From contig JBAMJR010000195.1 of assembly GCA_038501785.1 (NCBI GenBank), positions 5,518,001-5,582,000 of the forward strand: 64,000 nucleotides of DNA, in the 5' to 3' direction. The DNA comes from Myoxocephalus aenaeus. Taxonomy: Eukaryota > Chordata > Actinopteri > Perciformes > Cottidae. The notes below the pieces were generated by a model, which was not told the DNA's origin, did not search any database, and saw only the letters and a list, made by a program, of their open reading frames with translations. Shown piece by piece: positions 13,401 through 27,344 of the stretch. Within the stretch, counting starts at the first letter, position 1. Each line of letters begins with the position of its first letter. Both the position numbers and the translations under genes were made by a program.

Positions 13401-14320
13401 TTCTGGTTTAAGTCAAGGAGTCAGCCTGTGGTTGTCACGCTTCAGCTCGGACTGTGATTGGATTTTTTTATTATCATAATTTGCAAGAAGAAGAAAAAAA
13501 GAAGAGCGGGAGGGAGGTTGGTTAGCTTAATTGGTAAAATTTGAATTCAACCCTGACAAGTTGTAATATAAATACAGGGCTGTGGGAGGCCCAGGCAGCG
13601 GAGTCACATGACAAGGATGAAAATGAGAAAAAAAAACAATAGGGATAAGAAAAGGATAACCAGAAAAACCTTTCTGCACCTTTACAGGGCTGTCAGGTTA
13701 TGTCCGGCAGCCATGCTGGAGGTCCAACAGCTATGAACAACTGAGAGCGCCTGTAAACCGTCTCACCGCTGCTGAAATGATGTGAAAAATGTTGGTGCCT
13801 TTGGGTGTAAACTGATCACATCACTGCTGCTAACCACCCCTGTCATGTAGTAAACACAACTGATGCACACACATCGGCATCAGCAGCAGCTGCTAGCTTT
13901 AAGATTAAGAAGAGGAATGCATCGTTTACTTCTTTATTTGTTTTTAATGTATTCTTAATGCATTTTAAAGCCTGAAATGATTTGTGGCTGTTCTTACCCT
14001 TTTATTTATTCATTCAAAAATGAAAGTTAGCATTCATTTTCCCCTGTGAGGAACTCCAATGGTGCTTTTTAGTTTAGGTCAGATCAGTTTTTTTCTTCTT
14101 CTGTATCTAAATGAAGTTAACATGCAAAGCACTTTCTTGATTTGAAGAACCAGAGTGTTATCTTCAGTTTCTGGCAGGCCGCTGTCACAGAGTTTCCATT
14201 GAACAATGAAGAAATATGTTTTTCATTTTAACATCATAATGGTTATTATGGTTTCCAGGATAGAGAAAATTCAACAATAAAAACAAACTTTCAAAATAAA
14301 GCTTGCGATTAATGGTTGTG
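7421..14320. other. Non-coding, upstream of flrt1
   Basis: No credible coding exon was seen on either strand. The sequence is AT-rich with short chance frames only. A G homopolymer of about 15 bases lies at 12650-12664. This stretch could hold flrt1 upstream non-coding exons, which I cannot identify by eye. Confidence 0.55.
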
Positions 14321-14324
14321 CTTT

Positions 14325-14760
14325 ATAGAGCAGGACCGATAGATCAGCCGATATTAGCGTATCGCAAATACATAAGTTAGAGATGGGACGATAGAGGGTT
14401 TTATCGCAGATCATTAATAAAAAAAACACTCTTCGCAATTTTTCATTATTGGCATAATCATGAAAGTCCTCATGAGTGAAAAAAATCAGGAATGATTTAA
14501 AACAGAAAAGACAATATTCCTATTATTTAATCCTTTATTTGTGCTGGGGGACCTTGATGATTTATGATTAATTTACATGAAGATTGTTTAAAAAAAACGT
14601 GTCCTATCTGTAAGGCAATACAAAATAGTTTTTTTTTTTAACAAAATGTAGTGTTCAGTGATTCCAGTAAGTAAAGTGTCATTTTACAAGTATCAAGCAT
14701 GTTTTGATGATTATCAGGATAATACTATTTTGGCCAATATTGTCGTGACATGAACTCTTC
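14325..14760. repeat. Degenerate teleost interspersed repeat (probable DNA transposon remnant)
   Basis: Contains gaccgatagatcagccgat followed by a gggacgata...ttttatcgcagatc segment. Both resemble common teleost repeats built around cgata motifs. No intact terminal repeats were seen. The assignment rests on recalled similarity only. Confidence 0.35.
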
Positions 14761-15684
14761 CTCATCTCCCAATGCCTGATATCCTTACTGGAGCATTTGT
14801 GGGCTGATAAGTAACAATTAATTGCAGGACTGAAACGGCAAAATAGGGTGAGGTAATTTAGTGACAATGTCACCATTATGTAGTTTGACAAGTTGATTTG
14901 TACAATGTAAATAAAGATTTCTTCTGGATCCGTATCAAGATAGTTGTATAGTTAAAAAAAAAGTTTAATATCGCACAATATATACAATTTTGAAACTCAC
15001 CATTATTGATCTGCTGCTTTTCAGTGACACATGTAGCAACGCCGCTTCCTCTGCATGTGTCAATATACAATTGGTTTAACTTCTCAGGTTTCTCTTCGGT
15101 GCACTGTGCATATTCCTCCTATCTACTCGAGGATACAGTTCAATTCAATTTGTCCTTGGCCACAAGAACATTTCAAAATACAATTCATATCCTACCCTGA
15201 ATCCACCAAAATAGAAAGTACAAGCAGATCATAGGCCAGTTTTTACAGGCCGGTTTCCATCGCATGCTGGTGCCATGCTCTCAGCCTGCTGCCCCCAATC
15301 TACTGTATTACTCACATCCCTGAAGGCTACTTGGATCTTCACATTTCATCTACACCCTTCGCATCGCAATTTACACATCAAATCCCACACTGTACTTTTC
15401 ACCAAATCACAACATGCTTGTGCACGCCTTCGTACACACAGCGCGGACATCTGAGGGCTCAATTTCAGGTTGAAGACAAGATTTTTCTCAACTCGTGTGT
15501 ATATATATTGGAAAGATTGCTTCATCATCATACCTCCTTTAACAATCCTGTCTTCCTTTCACTCTTGTCTGGCCTGTCACCTGTTTGTGTTACATTTACA
15601 ATGTCAAAAAGCCTTTTGAATTTAATCATCTTTTCATCTTTCTTTCTCTGCATATTCTATTCAATATCATTCAATACGTTGCAG

Positions 15685-15754
<70 letters not shown>

Positions 15755-18700
15755 GCTACGTCTATAACTCCCTCATTATGCAACGTTGACTGAAACCCGT
15801 TTTAAACCATCTTTATATCGTCCCAACAGAAAATCTAAAGGCAAAAAAAATACGTTCTTTTCCTTTGACTGATTGAAAAAAACAGATGTTGGCACATACC
15901 ATCCTTTTAAAATCCTCTTTTATCAAATAAAATCTTGTCCGACGGCAGCAATGTAACTTTGGAAAAATGTATTACAAAGCCAATAAATAAATGTAATCGA
16001 AGTAAATGTGAGGAAACGTTTCCTTGTATGATGGAATTGTAGTTGTGGTTTAAAGGCACTTGTGTATGCATATAGAGGCCTTTGTTTATTTGTTTGTTTG
16101 TTTAGAGGTGTATACGTTTGTCTTTTACCATATGAGAAATCACAGTGGATAAATAGATACAGGCCGCCTCCCGGGCTCAGAAAAGATCCTTGACTTTAAC
16201 TTCCCGGTGTGTGTGGGTTTATCCGACAACAAAATTCAGCTGTGGGAGTGTTCAGATCTCAAAGAAAAGTTTCTCTGAGCCCCGAGTCGTCTCACTCTTC
16301 ACTCGCTTACGACTCCGCATGATCTCACTTTCACTGCTGAAATCTGGTCAGACTGGGTTCAAAACATAGAACAGATTGTATTTTTGTGTTGATCAATCTA
16401 TGAAAATTACCTATAATTATATATTTCTTCAGCATCATGGACTATATCATGGTGTATATTTAGAAACCAGTAAAGCGGGAGGAAAAAGAAAACCTGCCCC
16501 TGTGAACAAATATGTGTTGGCTTCGCAGCTGAAAAACTAATTGAGGCAGTCATGGAGTTAGTATATTTTATTATTGGGTGCTGGCTTTTAGTACAATCTT
16601 TACTGATTGCTTTGTTTGGCCTCTTGCCCAAAAGGAGAAAACGAGGGGGATAATCGAGCTCGATTGCCAACTGTTTAACCGTTGATAAGTGTTAGTTTGT
16701 TTAACAGCTTCATTTATTTCTTATTTAATTACTGACACCATTTGAGAATATACAGTCAAAGTGCTTCTCTGGCTTTGTTTATATTTGCTCTTTTAACTTT
16801 TAACTTTCTGAGGTGAACCGGCGATTTTCTTTTTCCATAAAATGAAAGGAAACTGCAAGTACAGGGACAGTTTTTATACTTCCAAGCAGTAATTAAATAG
16901 CATTTTGTGTCTTTCATAGAAGCGAGTCTGTTAATGCTCGGCTAATGGTTTAGAAATGTTCATCCTGAAACAAAGGTTCAGAGAGTTAAATGCACAAAAG
17001 ATGGGATTGAAATAGCCCAAGTTCATTCATTTGAGTCACAGCACTAAGCACCGTTTCCCTGAAGGTTGTTACAACCCCAGAATGCTAAAAAGACTCTTCT
17101 AATCATCTGGATGAAAACATATATTCTGTTCTCTGTACAAACATTTATTTTACATTGTACATTTTTAACCCATTTCCCCAGTTGTTTTCCCATCCTTATG
17201 TCCTTGCTCCTATTGTAAAACACTTGCAAAATATTAACTCATTTTTTTTGTATGAAATATCAATATGCCAGCACAACTGTTAATACAATTTTGAAATTTG
17301 GTCCAAATTGAACCAGGAGATATGTCATTTCAGCTGCCATCTTTGTTTGGATTGGGAGGAAAGAGAGACAACTTGGGAATTAGGTTAAAAACAATTTTTA
17401 TCTAATGCATCGTCTAAATCAAGAATAGCTGAATGCGTTCTTACTTTTTGAAGTGGGGTTGCCAGGAACGGAGGTGCTGCAGCACCATTTGCACTATTCT
17501 TCCCAACACGATTCTGTTTGTCGACGTGCCGCTCATAAACTCAGGTGCGTTCTCGCTTGTTTCAGGAACCGCTCTTTCTCCTGTGTGTTTATGTTCAGCT
17601 CTGATGTCGATCAGTCGTCACCACTGGCTCCAGATCAGTTCACTGTGGAGAAAGAGAGCGAGAGAGAAAACTCATCAAGGGAGCACAGCTGACCATCATT
17701 GCCAATCATAGATGTCCAGATGTTACATTTTTCTGATGAAACTGTAATGGCATTAAGGATCTTTGTGCATGACGGTCATGTGTGTTGTTATAGTATGTCG
17801 ATCTGTGTACAGTATTCCAGGTTTATTCCTTTTCATGATCTACTCTTGGTGAGAGGATTTGGTGATTTATTCCAATTTTTTTTAATATAAATCAGATGTG
17901 CATTTGGGACTCAATTTAATCAAAAACCCTCTAAAAAGTAAAAAAAAATACACCAAACTTGCTGTTTATGTGGTTTTAATGCCAATTATAAAAGTATAAA
18001 GTCAGCTAACTTTAAAAACTCATCACTTTTCCATAAAATGGAAAGCTGTGCTCTTTTTCGCTAAGTTGATGATTGCACCACCACGATAGTCCGGAAGGTT
18101 GTGTAATAAACTAAGTTCAATGAAGCTGTTAAAAAGAATGATATAAATCTCCGCTAAAAATATCTCGACGTGAACGATTTCCACCAAAGCCACCTTTTCC
18201 CAGACGAGGCCGTGAAACTGTGCCAGCAGCCCCCTCCGCCCTGATCTCACCTTCCTCTTCCCTCACATCGATGCCGATCGGGTCTCTTTCCTCACAGCTG
18301 ACATCTACTGCTTTGTGACACGAGACAGCGTGCCGTCTTCCTTCCAGTCAGTTCAACTTACTCCTCTTGTCATGAAGACAAACCTCATCTGATCACAGAA
18401 CTGAAACTACTGAGCAGTATTGCTCCCGTAATATTCATTCTTCTTAAGTTCTTCAACGCGCTGCCTCCGATGAGCTCTGCAGCAATCTTTTCCGACAAGC
18501 AAACTTTCGAGGCCACCTGTTGGATCATTTCAACTGGGTATGTGCAAAAGGTATTCAAGAAGCTCAGGTTTTCAAAGACTCCCCCGCTGCGCCCCTGACC
18601 AATGTGGCCCCAGTAAAAGTACTATTACCTGTTCCTGTTGGCAACGTTCCCACGGGTGTACTGACAGCTATCACTGGACTACTTTGATATGGAAGAAAAC

Positions 18701-20330
18701 AACACAATGTGACGATTCTCAGGCAAATTCTGAAGTTATAAGAGGCATTTTACAATGATTTCTAAGCAGATTTATGGACAATTATTTGTGATGGACATGG
18801 GACATAATGATATGCTCTGAAAGTGTAAGTCACACCGACTCTAGAAATGTGTGCAGCGTGGGTGTGTGTTCAAATATGACACAGGGATGACTCAGAGAAC
18901 GAGTGCACTGTTTGACACTAATTGAGATCGGGTGCTGAGAGTTCTGATGTTCACAACCACTGCTGCTGCACAACTTTTGGATTTGTGTTGGCGATTGGGC
19001 CCAGATCGGCAGGCAAAGCTTCAATAACTACCTCCCCATTTTTTATACCACCTGTACACCTGTCCCTTTCACCTCCAGCAGCATCTTCTCCTCATGTCTC
19101 TCCCTCCGTGCCCCGGGGGAGGTGCACCTCTGACAGATGAATACTTAACACAGATATGAACGAGAATCTGCACTCGGAGTTAATGTAATCTTGCCACTGA
19201 AGTGGAAGTGAAACAACTGCAACAGCTGCCACATGTTGGGCAGACAGTGCACCTCGACCGTGATTTAATTCCAGTATAGCATCAGTTTTACGGTTGGGTT
19301 ATGATTAAACAATCCTCCATGCCAGGCGCCATACTGCGTCTAATCAAACTGACATGCTGGGACAACGGGGCCTGGTTAGCAAGGTACTTATGTTATATAA
19401 CTTATATATCAGAGGAGAGAGCAACTGTGTACACCTGTGACAGCTAGAAACAAACGCATCAGAGGGCAGCTACCGCTTTATTATCAGAATGGCTGTCGGA
19501 CGTACGGCCATAAGAGGAGCGCCCTCATTGCCGCTAAAGAAACACAGAGGCGGCATAAGAAGGGACCGCAGAAGCAGAGATTGCATAGCAGGTATCACAA
19601 AGAGGCTCCGCAACTTCCACTCCAGGGAGGTCCGCCAGGGCCAAACTGTCTTCTTTCTGCTCTAAACCCCTTGACACTGTCACCACGTCCCATAATTCCT
19701 CCCCGTCATTGCCGTGACACTTAACTGACCTTTTGATTCCCAGCTCCGACACACAGGTTGGGTTGCATATCTCCAATTTCTAGCTGAAATCTCCAATTGG
19801 ATTGCTGCCAAACACCTCTCGACCGACCTTGACAAGACTGAGCCGCTGTTCCCCTCTCAGAAATCCTGCCCATAACAAGAGCCGTCAATCACGGTGACAC
19901 CCGCACAGTGGCTGCTTCCCAGATGGACGTTTAGTTTGATCTTAGACAACCGACTGCTATTGCAGATATGCTGCGTGTAAAATCTGCTGACTCAGGCGCA
20001 GTTGTTGGTATAAACGCTCTTTGTCTCCCATCTGGTCTGCTGCAGCTCCGATCCGGCTGAGCAACCTGCAAATAACAGTTGTCAGACTAAACTTCATAAT
20101 GGACTAGGGCTTGTTTCCTGTTGCTGTGACAAAAAGTGATGATATAGTGCATGCAGGCTTGATTTGAGACACTTTGACTACATTACCCTTCTCAAACGTT
20201 GAAGCTTTGGATTCATATTTCTCAGAAGAGGAATCAAAAGCTAATTTCTTGAGTGCAATTCAACGCCATCTGTGTACAATTATGAGTATTTCCATGCCAG
20301 TTTAATCTATATTTAACTGGATAGTTGAGA
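14761..20330. other. Non-coding stretch
   Basis: No supported gene. A frame running through 15331-15789 is extended by the (CT)n microsatellite, which translates as Ser-Leu repeats. Other frames are short and unrecognised. A T/G-rich tract (tttgtttgtttgttt) lies near 16083-16100. Confidence 0.55.
15686..15752. repeat. (CT)n microsatellite
   Basis: About 66 bases of uninterrupted CT dinucleotide. Confidence 0.97.
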
Positions 20331-20344
20331 GAGAAATCAAATGG

Positions 20345-20640
20345 AATAGTTCAACATTTTGGGAAATATGTTTATGTATTTCCTAGAATTAGGGAGCGGG
20401 ATTAGAGAGTGAGATCATATCAATTGTCTCTGGGGTAGGTACAGAGCTGGAGGAAGGATGTGTATAGTTGAGCTCTGCATGAAGCATGAAGACTTGAGGC
20501 AGGGAGAAACTAGCATGGCTCTGTCCGGAGTTAAATACACATGTACCAACACTTCTAGAACTGTCATTTCAACATGTTGTATCTTATTTGTGCATTAACA
20601 GAAATGTGAAAGGTAAATTAATGATTTCAAGAAGTAGGCT
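20345..20640 (+). repeat. Degenerate copy of a high-copy teleost repeat
   Basis: Begins at aatagttcaacattttggga and runs through a gctggag segment, a gaaactagcatggctctgtc segment and a gttgtatcttatttgtg segment, in that order. This is the order I recall for a very abundant teleost interspersed repeat, and the copy is visibly diverged. Its transposon class is not assigned. Confidence 0.6.
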
Positions 20641-21266
20641 TTGAAGCTATTTCCTGCAGCTCAACCAAACATGTCCAGACTCATTGTACTGGCATGTGTG
20701 CAGCCTGCAGAAACACAATCATTCAACACGTTGTAAAACGGTGAAACTACTGGAAATAAGACACTATAATACTACTACACACTATACGGCACACACTGCC
20801 GTATAGTACGCTGTAGCAGGCTTCACGCGTCGTCATCTGACACAATGTTAAAACAAAGAGGTTTTTTTAAAGGTACGGCTCAGAAGTGCCTTTTTATTCC
20901 TCTAAATGTCTGCCCTTTACATCTTGTGAAACACATACATCACAAATAATGATGTCCCTGCAACGTAAAGCCTACATTCAACCTGCTAGTTGCTCTTTCA
21001 CACACAACATCCAAGTTGTATCAATCAACTTCTCAGCTTACTCCCAGGAAGCAAGCATACCTGCAAATTTCTCAAGACATTAACTATTCATTAAAGTCAT
21101 AATCTGCACGTCATGCTTTGAAAACAGCTGATGACTCATCATGTATAATGACCATTTTTGCCTCCATATGAGGGGTCAATGCTGAGGATCAGGCTTCCTT
21201 ATATGTCTCGGTAGCTATTGAACCTTTTGAGTTACTGTTTCTCTGTTGGTAAAAATAAAGAATAAA

Positions 21267-21268
<2 letters not shown>

Positions 21269-21347
<79 letters not shown>
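21269..21347. repeat. (GT)n microsatellite
   Basis: About 78 bases of uninterrupted GT dinucleotide. Confidence 0.97.
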
Positions 21348-21348
<1 letters not shown>

Positions 21349-21426
21349 AAATTGTTTATACCTCGCTGTGATTCAATAGTGATAGACAGCTAAGGTGCAG
21401 AACCTGAAACTGAACTGATTTGGCGC

Positions 21427-21429
<3 letters not shown>

Positions 21430-21468
<39 letters not shown>
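21430..21468. repeat. (CA)n microsatellite
   Basis: About 38 bases of CA dinucleotide, with one T interruption near its left end. Confidence 0.95.
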
Positions 21469-21470
<2 letters not shown>

Positions 21471-23249
21471 CTCTGACACACAGATACCCTGCGATGTGAT
21501 CCGACTTTCAATGCAGCAGCACATAATGTCTATTCACGGACGGGGAGGTGGCGGCGGGCAGCGTGGACCGGGATGACAAAGATGACGGATAATTGAGACA
21601 GAGCCTCCTAAGTGAGATGATTTCACATGAGCGGTTAGCTCGGACCTTTGGTTATCATTGTCCCGAACATGTACTCGCTCTTTCCCATTCGCCGCTGTGC
21701 CGTTTCGCTTGTCCCTCTCGAGGCCCATCTCAATGACAACCGAAAGAGCATTCTCTCTTCCCTCGTTAGCCGAGGAGTGCATCAGTCCTAATAAGAAAGC
21801 TTTTACACGGTTAATTAAGAGACACTGTAATGCAGTATGTAATGCTCAATTTACTCATCTCGTTCTCCCTCTCGTCTTCTTTAATTTCATTCAGCATTAA
21901 TCCGTCGGACTCTCCTTTTCCCCGCCTATTATGTGGACTCTTCTACATCTACGCTGCGCTTATGTCCAATTTGCTGGTGCCGGCTCCATTTTGAGCCCTT
22001 CCAATACTCTCCTCTCCCACCGCGCGCTCTGATCGTCCATTTCTTTTCATTCTCAGCCTTGATGTTGCTAACTCGGGGCAGAGGAGAAGGGAGACAGGGG
22101 ATAGGAGGAGGAGAAGAAAAACGACAAAGGGAAATATATGAGCTGGTTGGGAAAGATATTAAGATGATACAATGCTGGGAATAGGGGGCAGCGTTCGCCA
22201 CAACAGAAACATTGGCAGGGGCTGAGCTGCAAGGACTTGCCAGTGAAACTAATGTAAACATGGAGGGAATATAGAGTGGAGAGGAAAAGAGGGGATAGAG
22301 AGATGGTGTTGAAGTGAAAGCGGGTGGGTAAATAGACCGACCGCACTTTGGGGACGAAGGGGGAAAAGAAGAGGAGGCAGTGGGGACGCTGGGCAATAGA
22401 AACACCAGTGAGGTGGAGCGAGCTGAGGCTGCCGTTATAAAAAGGTCCACGCGTTTGAACATTAATTAAAAGTTATCCACTGATGAATTGCCCCGTGATG
22501 AATTGTTTCCCTTACCATAAAAGCTATGCACCCCAGAGGGATAGCGGCAGGCCACTAAATCTGTCATCCATGTTTTTCATGCTCTCTGCTTTTGACAGTA
22601 ATGAGCCAGGCCAGTATGATTGGCTGCTCAGCGGCTGATTAAAAGTAGTTTCCTCTAATATATGGATTTACTTTGACATTTCTTGCGCGGGAAGCATAAT
22701 GGCTTCATAACAGTGGTGAAAGCAATAATTATTTTCATTTGCAATTCGTCTCTCAGTTGTTGTTTTGATTAATAAATGAATCAGTTTCTCAAAAGGAATC
22801 GTGAGAAATGGCAGCCGCAGGTTCTCGAGCCCAAAGTGATGCATTAAAGCGGCTGGAGACAATATTTTATGTTAAGAACGTCAATATGAGAGCAATGTGA
22901 CAATGTTGTTGTGACAAACCTACAGAAAATGACCCAGTGGAATGTGAGAGACTTCTTATGGTGGGTGGGAGGATTTTCAAACATAAAGTTTCACACGCTA
23001 ATGACGTGTTTTCCTGTTACGTTGTTTCCGTACACATTTTTCTTACTTAAAGCACCAACCTAGGCCTAGATCAGCGGTTTTGTTGACTAAACCTAACGGT
23101 AGTAGTCAACATAGTTGTGTAGTCAACACCGTGTGGCGTTGAATGACCGGCGAAAAACCTGAAATACGTAATAATGCCATACAGAAATGCCGTGCTATTT
23201 GTACACCTTCCGATGAGATCCGGTTGATGCCTGCAGCTCCTCCCGGCTT

Positions 23250-23585
23250 TACAGAACTTTAAAGGGACTTTCAGCTAATTGTTCAGCTGTCCGGCTCACA
23301 TCATCACCGTTTTGGTTCACTCTCCCCGTTCTCATAGTGGCGTTTTTTTGGCAGCAGCAGGCTGATGCTTTCAGAGAAAGTGCTCTGATAAACCCACTGC
23401 ACACTACCTGCCCAGCAACAAACAGCAGACAGACTAATTTAGCAACTCACATTTGAACAAAGTGCAGCATTTAGCAGCTCAAGAGACAGATATTTACCTC
23501 AGGAGTTGGTAGAGCCTAAATCCAGAGCTAAAAAGGGGAGAATATTGGACTAACATTTGCCAGTTGGCCTGAATCACTCAACTTC
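23250..23585. repeat. Degenerate teleost interspersed repeat
   Basis: Includes gcagcatttagcagctcaag, then gacagatatttacctcagga, then a gagaatattggactaacatt segment. I recall this order from repeated non-coding sequence in many teleost loci. Boundaries and class are uncertain. Confidence 0.45.
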
Positions 23586-23742
23586 AAATCAATAATACTG
23601 ATCCGACTAACAGTATATGTTTATATATACGGTATAATACATTTATTTAGTCATTTTTAAGAACTGGATTTTTATTTTCATAAATGACTTTCAATGATTC
23701 ATTACAATTGTTTCAGAGGAATCTTCGGTCATTGGACTGACC

Positions 23743-24175
23743 TGCAACAATTGACAGATTGATTATTTAATCTACAGAGTAGATAGATATATGAAAATAG
23801 AGTAGCTATTTTCATAATTGTATAATCGCGGTTAGATTAGAAAACAGTCCCTGGTTTCAGCTTCTCATATGTAAATATTTGATAGATGTATATGTTTATG
23901 TGTATGAAAACAGTAAACTGAATATATTCAGGTTTTGGACTAATGGTTGGACAATGTTAGAAATTGTAAGACTTTTTTACTGACATTATAGACCAATTAA
24001 ATTAACCGAAAAAATCTTTGTATTGATTAATCAATACATTTCTTTTGACCATTTGGAGCCTAATGGTGTGCTCGCCTCCTTTTTGCCCTTCAGTTGACCT
24101 GACTATTTTTGTCTGGATGTGTGCACACTCGGTCCCTCTTCTTATAGGACAAATAATCCTTTGTTGCAGCCCAAC
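23743..24175 (+). repeat. Degenerate copy of a high-copy teleost repeat (TTAATC-type)
   Basis: Shows tgcaacaattgacagattga, a ttcagcttctcatatgtaaa segment, an acagtaaactgaatat segment, a ggttttggactaatggttgg segment, then tagaccaatta, tattgattaatcaa and gttgcagccc. The order matches an abundant teleost repeat I recall. A reverse-oriented fragment of the same family is at 30045-30165. Confidence 0.6.
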
Positions 24176-24901
24176 GAATTGATTAATGCATTCATCGACG
24201 ATTTGTTCTCTGGAGACACAGATCAGAAGCCTTTTCCCCCCGTCACGCATTTAAAGCAAATTCACAGAATAAATCAAAACGCATCGACAGTGATACTATA
24301 AAACACCTAGTCATGCAAACAGGTGATTTGCATCGCCCCATTCATGAATTCAAATATCCCTCCCCATAGGAGGACACTCAGAAATGCACAAGGCAGGACA
24401 ACCGTGCATGTTGCAAACGTGCACAAGCGAGCCGCATTGAGGCTGTTACATGATGCGAATGGGAGACAAATTGCAGAGTTGCAGAGCGAAATGGTTCATG
24501 GCCTCGGCTGAGTCTGATAAATTCTGTCCGCTGAGCTCCACTAATCACTGCAGCCTGTCACAGACACGCCCCTCTTCCCCCGGAGAGCCGGCGCTCACGC
24601 TCCTGATCTCAGGGCAGGCCATCCCCGTGTAACACACACTTTTACGGACACACCCGCGCAGCCTCCTCCACGCACTCAGACCTGCGCTCTTTATGCATGC
24701 ATTCACTGATTGTAAAACGGATCACAATCAAAATACAGTGCGAGTTTCCTCCGCTTCTCTCATGGTAACAGGGGGGTAAAAATGCACCCCTTTGTGTTTT
24801 TTTGTGTGTGTGTGATTCGCATGAAGCCAGAAACTGCACATGACAGCACAAACATTTCCATACCTATCGTTCTTAATTGTTTCTTTGTTCCACCCCCATC
24901 A

Positions 24902-24936
<35 letters not shown>
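24902..24936. repeat. (CA)n microsatellite
   Basis: About 34 bases of CA dinucleotide. Confidence 0.95.
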
Positions 24937-24940
<4 letters not shown>

Positions 24941-25022
24941 AGTGCTCGTTTGTGAGCTGTATCAGTGTAATTGATGCAATGACTGGAAATAAACAGGCAA
25001 TTTAAGTGCTGGACACCTCACT

Positions 25023-25023
<1 letters not shown>

Positions 25024-25062
<39 letters not shown>
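25024..25062. repeat. (CT)n microsatellite
   Basis: About 38 bases of uninterrupted CT dinucleotide. Confidence 0.95.
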
Positions 25063-25066
<4 letters not shown>

Positions 25067-27344
25067 ACCTCTAGTTCCTTTTTGTCCCCTCACACACGCA
25101 CACGCACACACATAGACGCGCACACACATCGTGGACCGACCGTCTCACAATAAAACAAGCTGGAATAAGGGACAAGGTCAACATGCTGGAGGGAAATAAA
25201 ATGTGAGCGAGGGAGAGGAAATTAGGCAGGATGAGAGTAGAGAGGGACAGAGGGCGTGCAGAAAAACAAAGAGCAACCCCACAGATGACTCATGTCTGGA
25301 TGGCCTGTTTATTAATGATAAATGTACCGCCCCACGAGAGACAGAGAGCAACAGAGCATGTTATCCACAACTAAACTAAAAAAAGAAAATCTCTCCATTT
25401 CTGCTGCTTTGACCCCTGCGGCCTGCAGCTCACAGGGGTTGCAGCCCGGTGAGCGCCTTCACCTCTTTAAATGTTTCCTCTAAAGTCTCCCCCGTTTGCG
25501 TGATGGGTCACCCTCACCCGACCACTCGAGCGGACAGTGTTCCAAACCTCTCCTGCCTGCAGCGGGCTTGGACCAAAAAGACAGAAATAGCCCCAGCTGA
25601 TCCGACCGGCCACGTCAATGTGACCAGGCTGCAGGAGAGAAGCTCACACTTTATCCTTCGACCGGTCCGAAGGCCCCTCGTGCTGTGCAGTGCGTGCATC
25701 TACACCCTGGCCCGTAATGGCACTAATCGCTAAAAAGCTACACGTCAACAATGTGTCCTTGCTCGTCTTGTTCTGCACGTGTATGCGACTGCATTAATTT
25801 GAGCCCACTTTGTCCTGTGAGCATCAGTTGGGAACAGTCACGCTGCATGAATATTAAGAGGTTGCAGCCAATCACGTATGCCGCACAGTTCATAACAAAC
25901 GAGGTCTAATAATTTAATGCGTTTGCATGTTGACATATCCCGAGGGCCCCCATACTGTCTGTACACGAGGCGTCAGGCATAAAATGATGGAGCAGGACTT
26001 GAGGAATGGAGAGCGTCAGGAACGCAAGGAAAATAATTTGAGGAATGGTTTCCATCATTTTCTTGAGGCTTCCTCCATTTTTATAGAGTCTCTTTATATC
26101 CCTCCGGGGTCCCAGGTCATCAGCAGTTGTATGTGCCTATGCAGGCAGCAATATTCCTTTTTATTTGACATTTTGAAAATAATCTAAATCGAATTATTGT
26201 AGAGGGTTGAGCAGTTTGTACTATTGTTTTTTTTTTCTCCATTTGAACGATACAGAGTGAGCTCGTGAAGGCGTCCGTGTAGTTTTTATCTCCATCGTTA
26301 CACCGGTTGACCTCCTGATGACCATCATTAGGTTTCTGGGGGCGGGGGGGAAGCTGTTTGTAAACGCTGCCTCTCGTGACCTTTGACCCCAGCACTGCTG
26401 CTCAGACATTTTTTTTAGGACTGATGACATTTGCGCTCCCGCTGAGGAAAATACAGTTGTCATCTTTCAAACAGTATGCCCGTGACTCCTACAGAGCAGC
26501 TCAACCTTGACTTGTGTCCGGACTGATGACAGCGTTTGGCGGAACTAAATAAACGTTCAATTCCCCCACAAGAATTATGGCTTCAGCACTATGATCTTGT
26601 TTTTAATGTGACAGTACTGCTCTCTGCACTCTGATAGGTCAAATATACTGTGCTGTAATAGTGTTACCTGGAGGGATATTTCTACTCCAGACACCTGAGA
26701 CACGAGTTAGTCTTGTGGTTACTGCAATACAGCGAAGACACGTCACATGAACGATCAGTGTTGATTGACATTGAAGCTTTGAGTCTGGACTCTTGGGGAC
26801 AGCGGATACGAGCGGTGAACACAACTCTGAGATATTATCACCTTTTAAATTGCTTATTGACACATCCAGCAGTTATTAGCTTTCATTGGAGTCATGTTTC
26901 TGTCCACCTGATGAAGTCCAATAGCCGCTCTCCTTTTAAGCTTTGTTTTCATCTCCACCAACTCTTGAGTGAACTATTCAAAATATTGCTAAATGCTATA
27001 TGCTATATTCAGTTCAGTGATATAGTTTCCATGGACAAAGCAACAGAAGATTAAAACCACATGGCAGGAAAGACGCACAGCGACTACGACAGTCTGACAG
27101 GAATGGAACATGGCCGCTATATGGACCGAGAGGCCGATGAAGGGATGAGATGCAGGTGAGCTGATGGGCGGGGGAAAGGTAAGGTAACTGCAGATCTGAT
27201 GATGGAAGTGGGGAGTTAGAAATGTGGCTGGAGAGGAGGGACAGGGACACAGACTGGGGAAATGATTAGTACTTGAAGCATCTAAAAAACACAAAAAAAC
27301 AGTAACCATAAAAAAATGTTTTTTAATAAACAGATTTTGCTAAA

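Larger units (their letters stand above)
20641..23240. other. Non-coding stretch with two CA/GT microsatellites
   Basis: A minus-strand frame at 21929-22462 is Ser/Pro-rich, low in complexity and has no recognised domain; I regard it as chance. AT-rich segments with TAAT/ATTA cores around 21800-21900 and 22460-22830 lack obvious transposon features and could be regulatory. Confidence 0.5.
24176..27344. other. Non-coding stretch
   Basis: No supported gene. It contains (CA)n and (CT)n microsatellites near 24.9-25.1 kb, an A/G-rich part around 25200-25260 and an AT-rich segment near 25840-25940 with an octamer-like gtttgcat. Frames are short and unrecognised. Confidence 0.5.

Noticed and set aside
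15331..15789. 152-codon plus-strand open frame with a Ser-Leu repeat tail
   Set aside because: About 22 codons come from the (CT)n microsatellite; the remainder is unrecognised.
21929..22462. 177-codon minus-strand open frame
   Set aside because: Ser/Pro-rich low-complexity translation opposite purine-rich DNA; no domain or homologue recognised.
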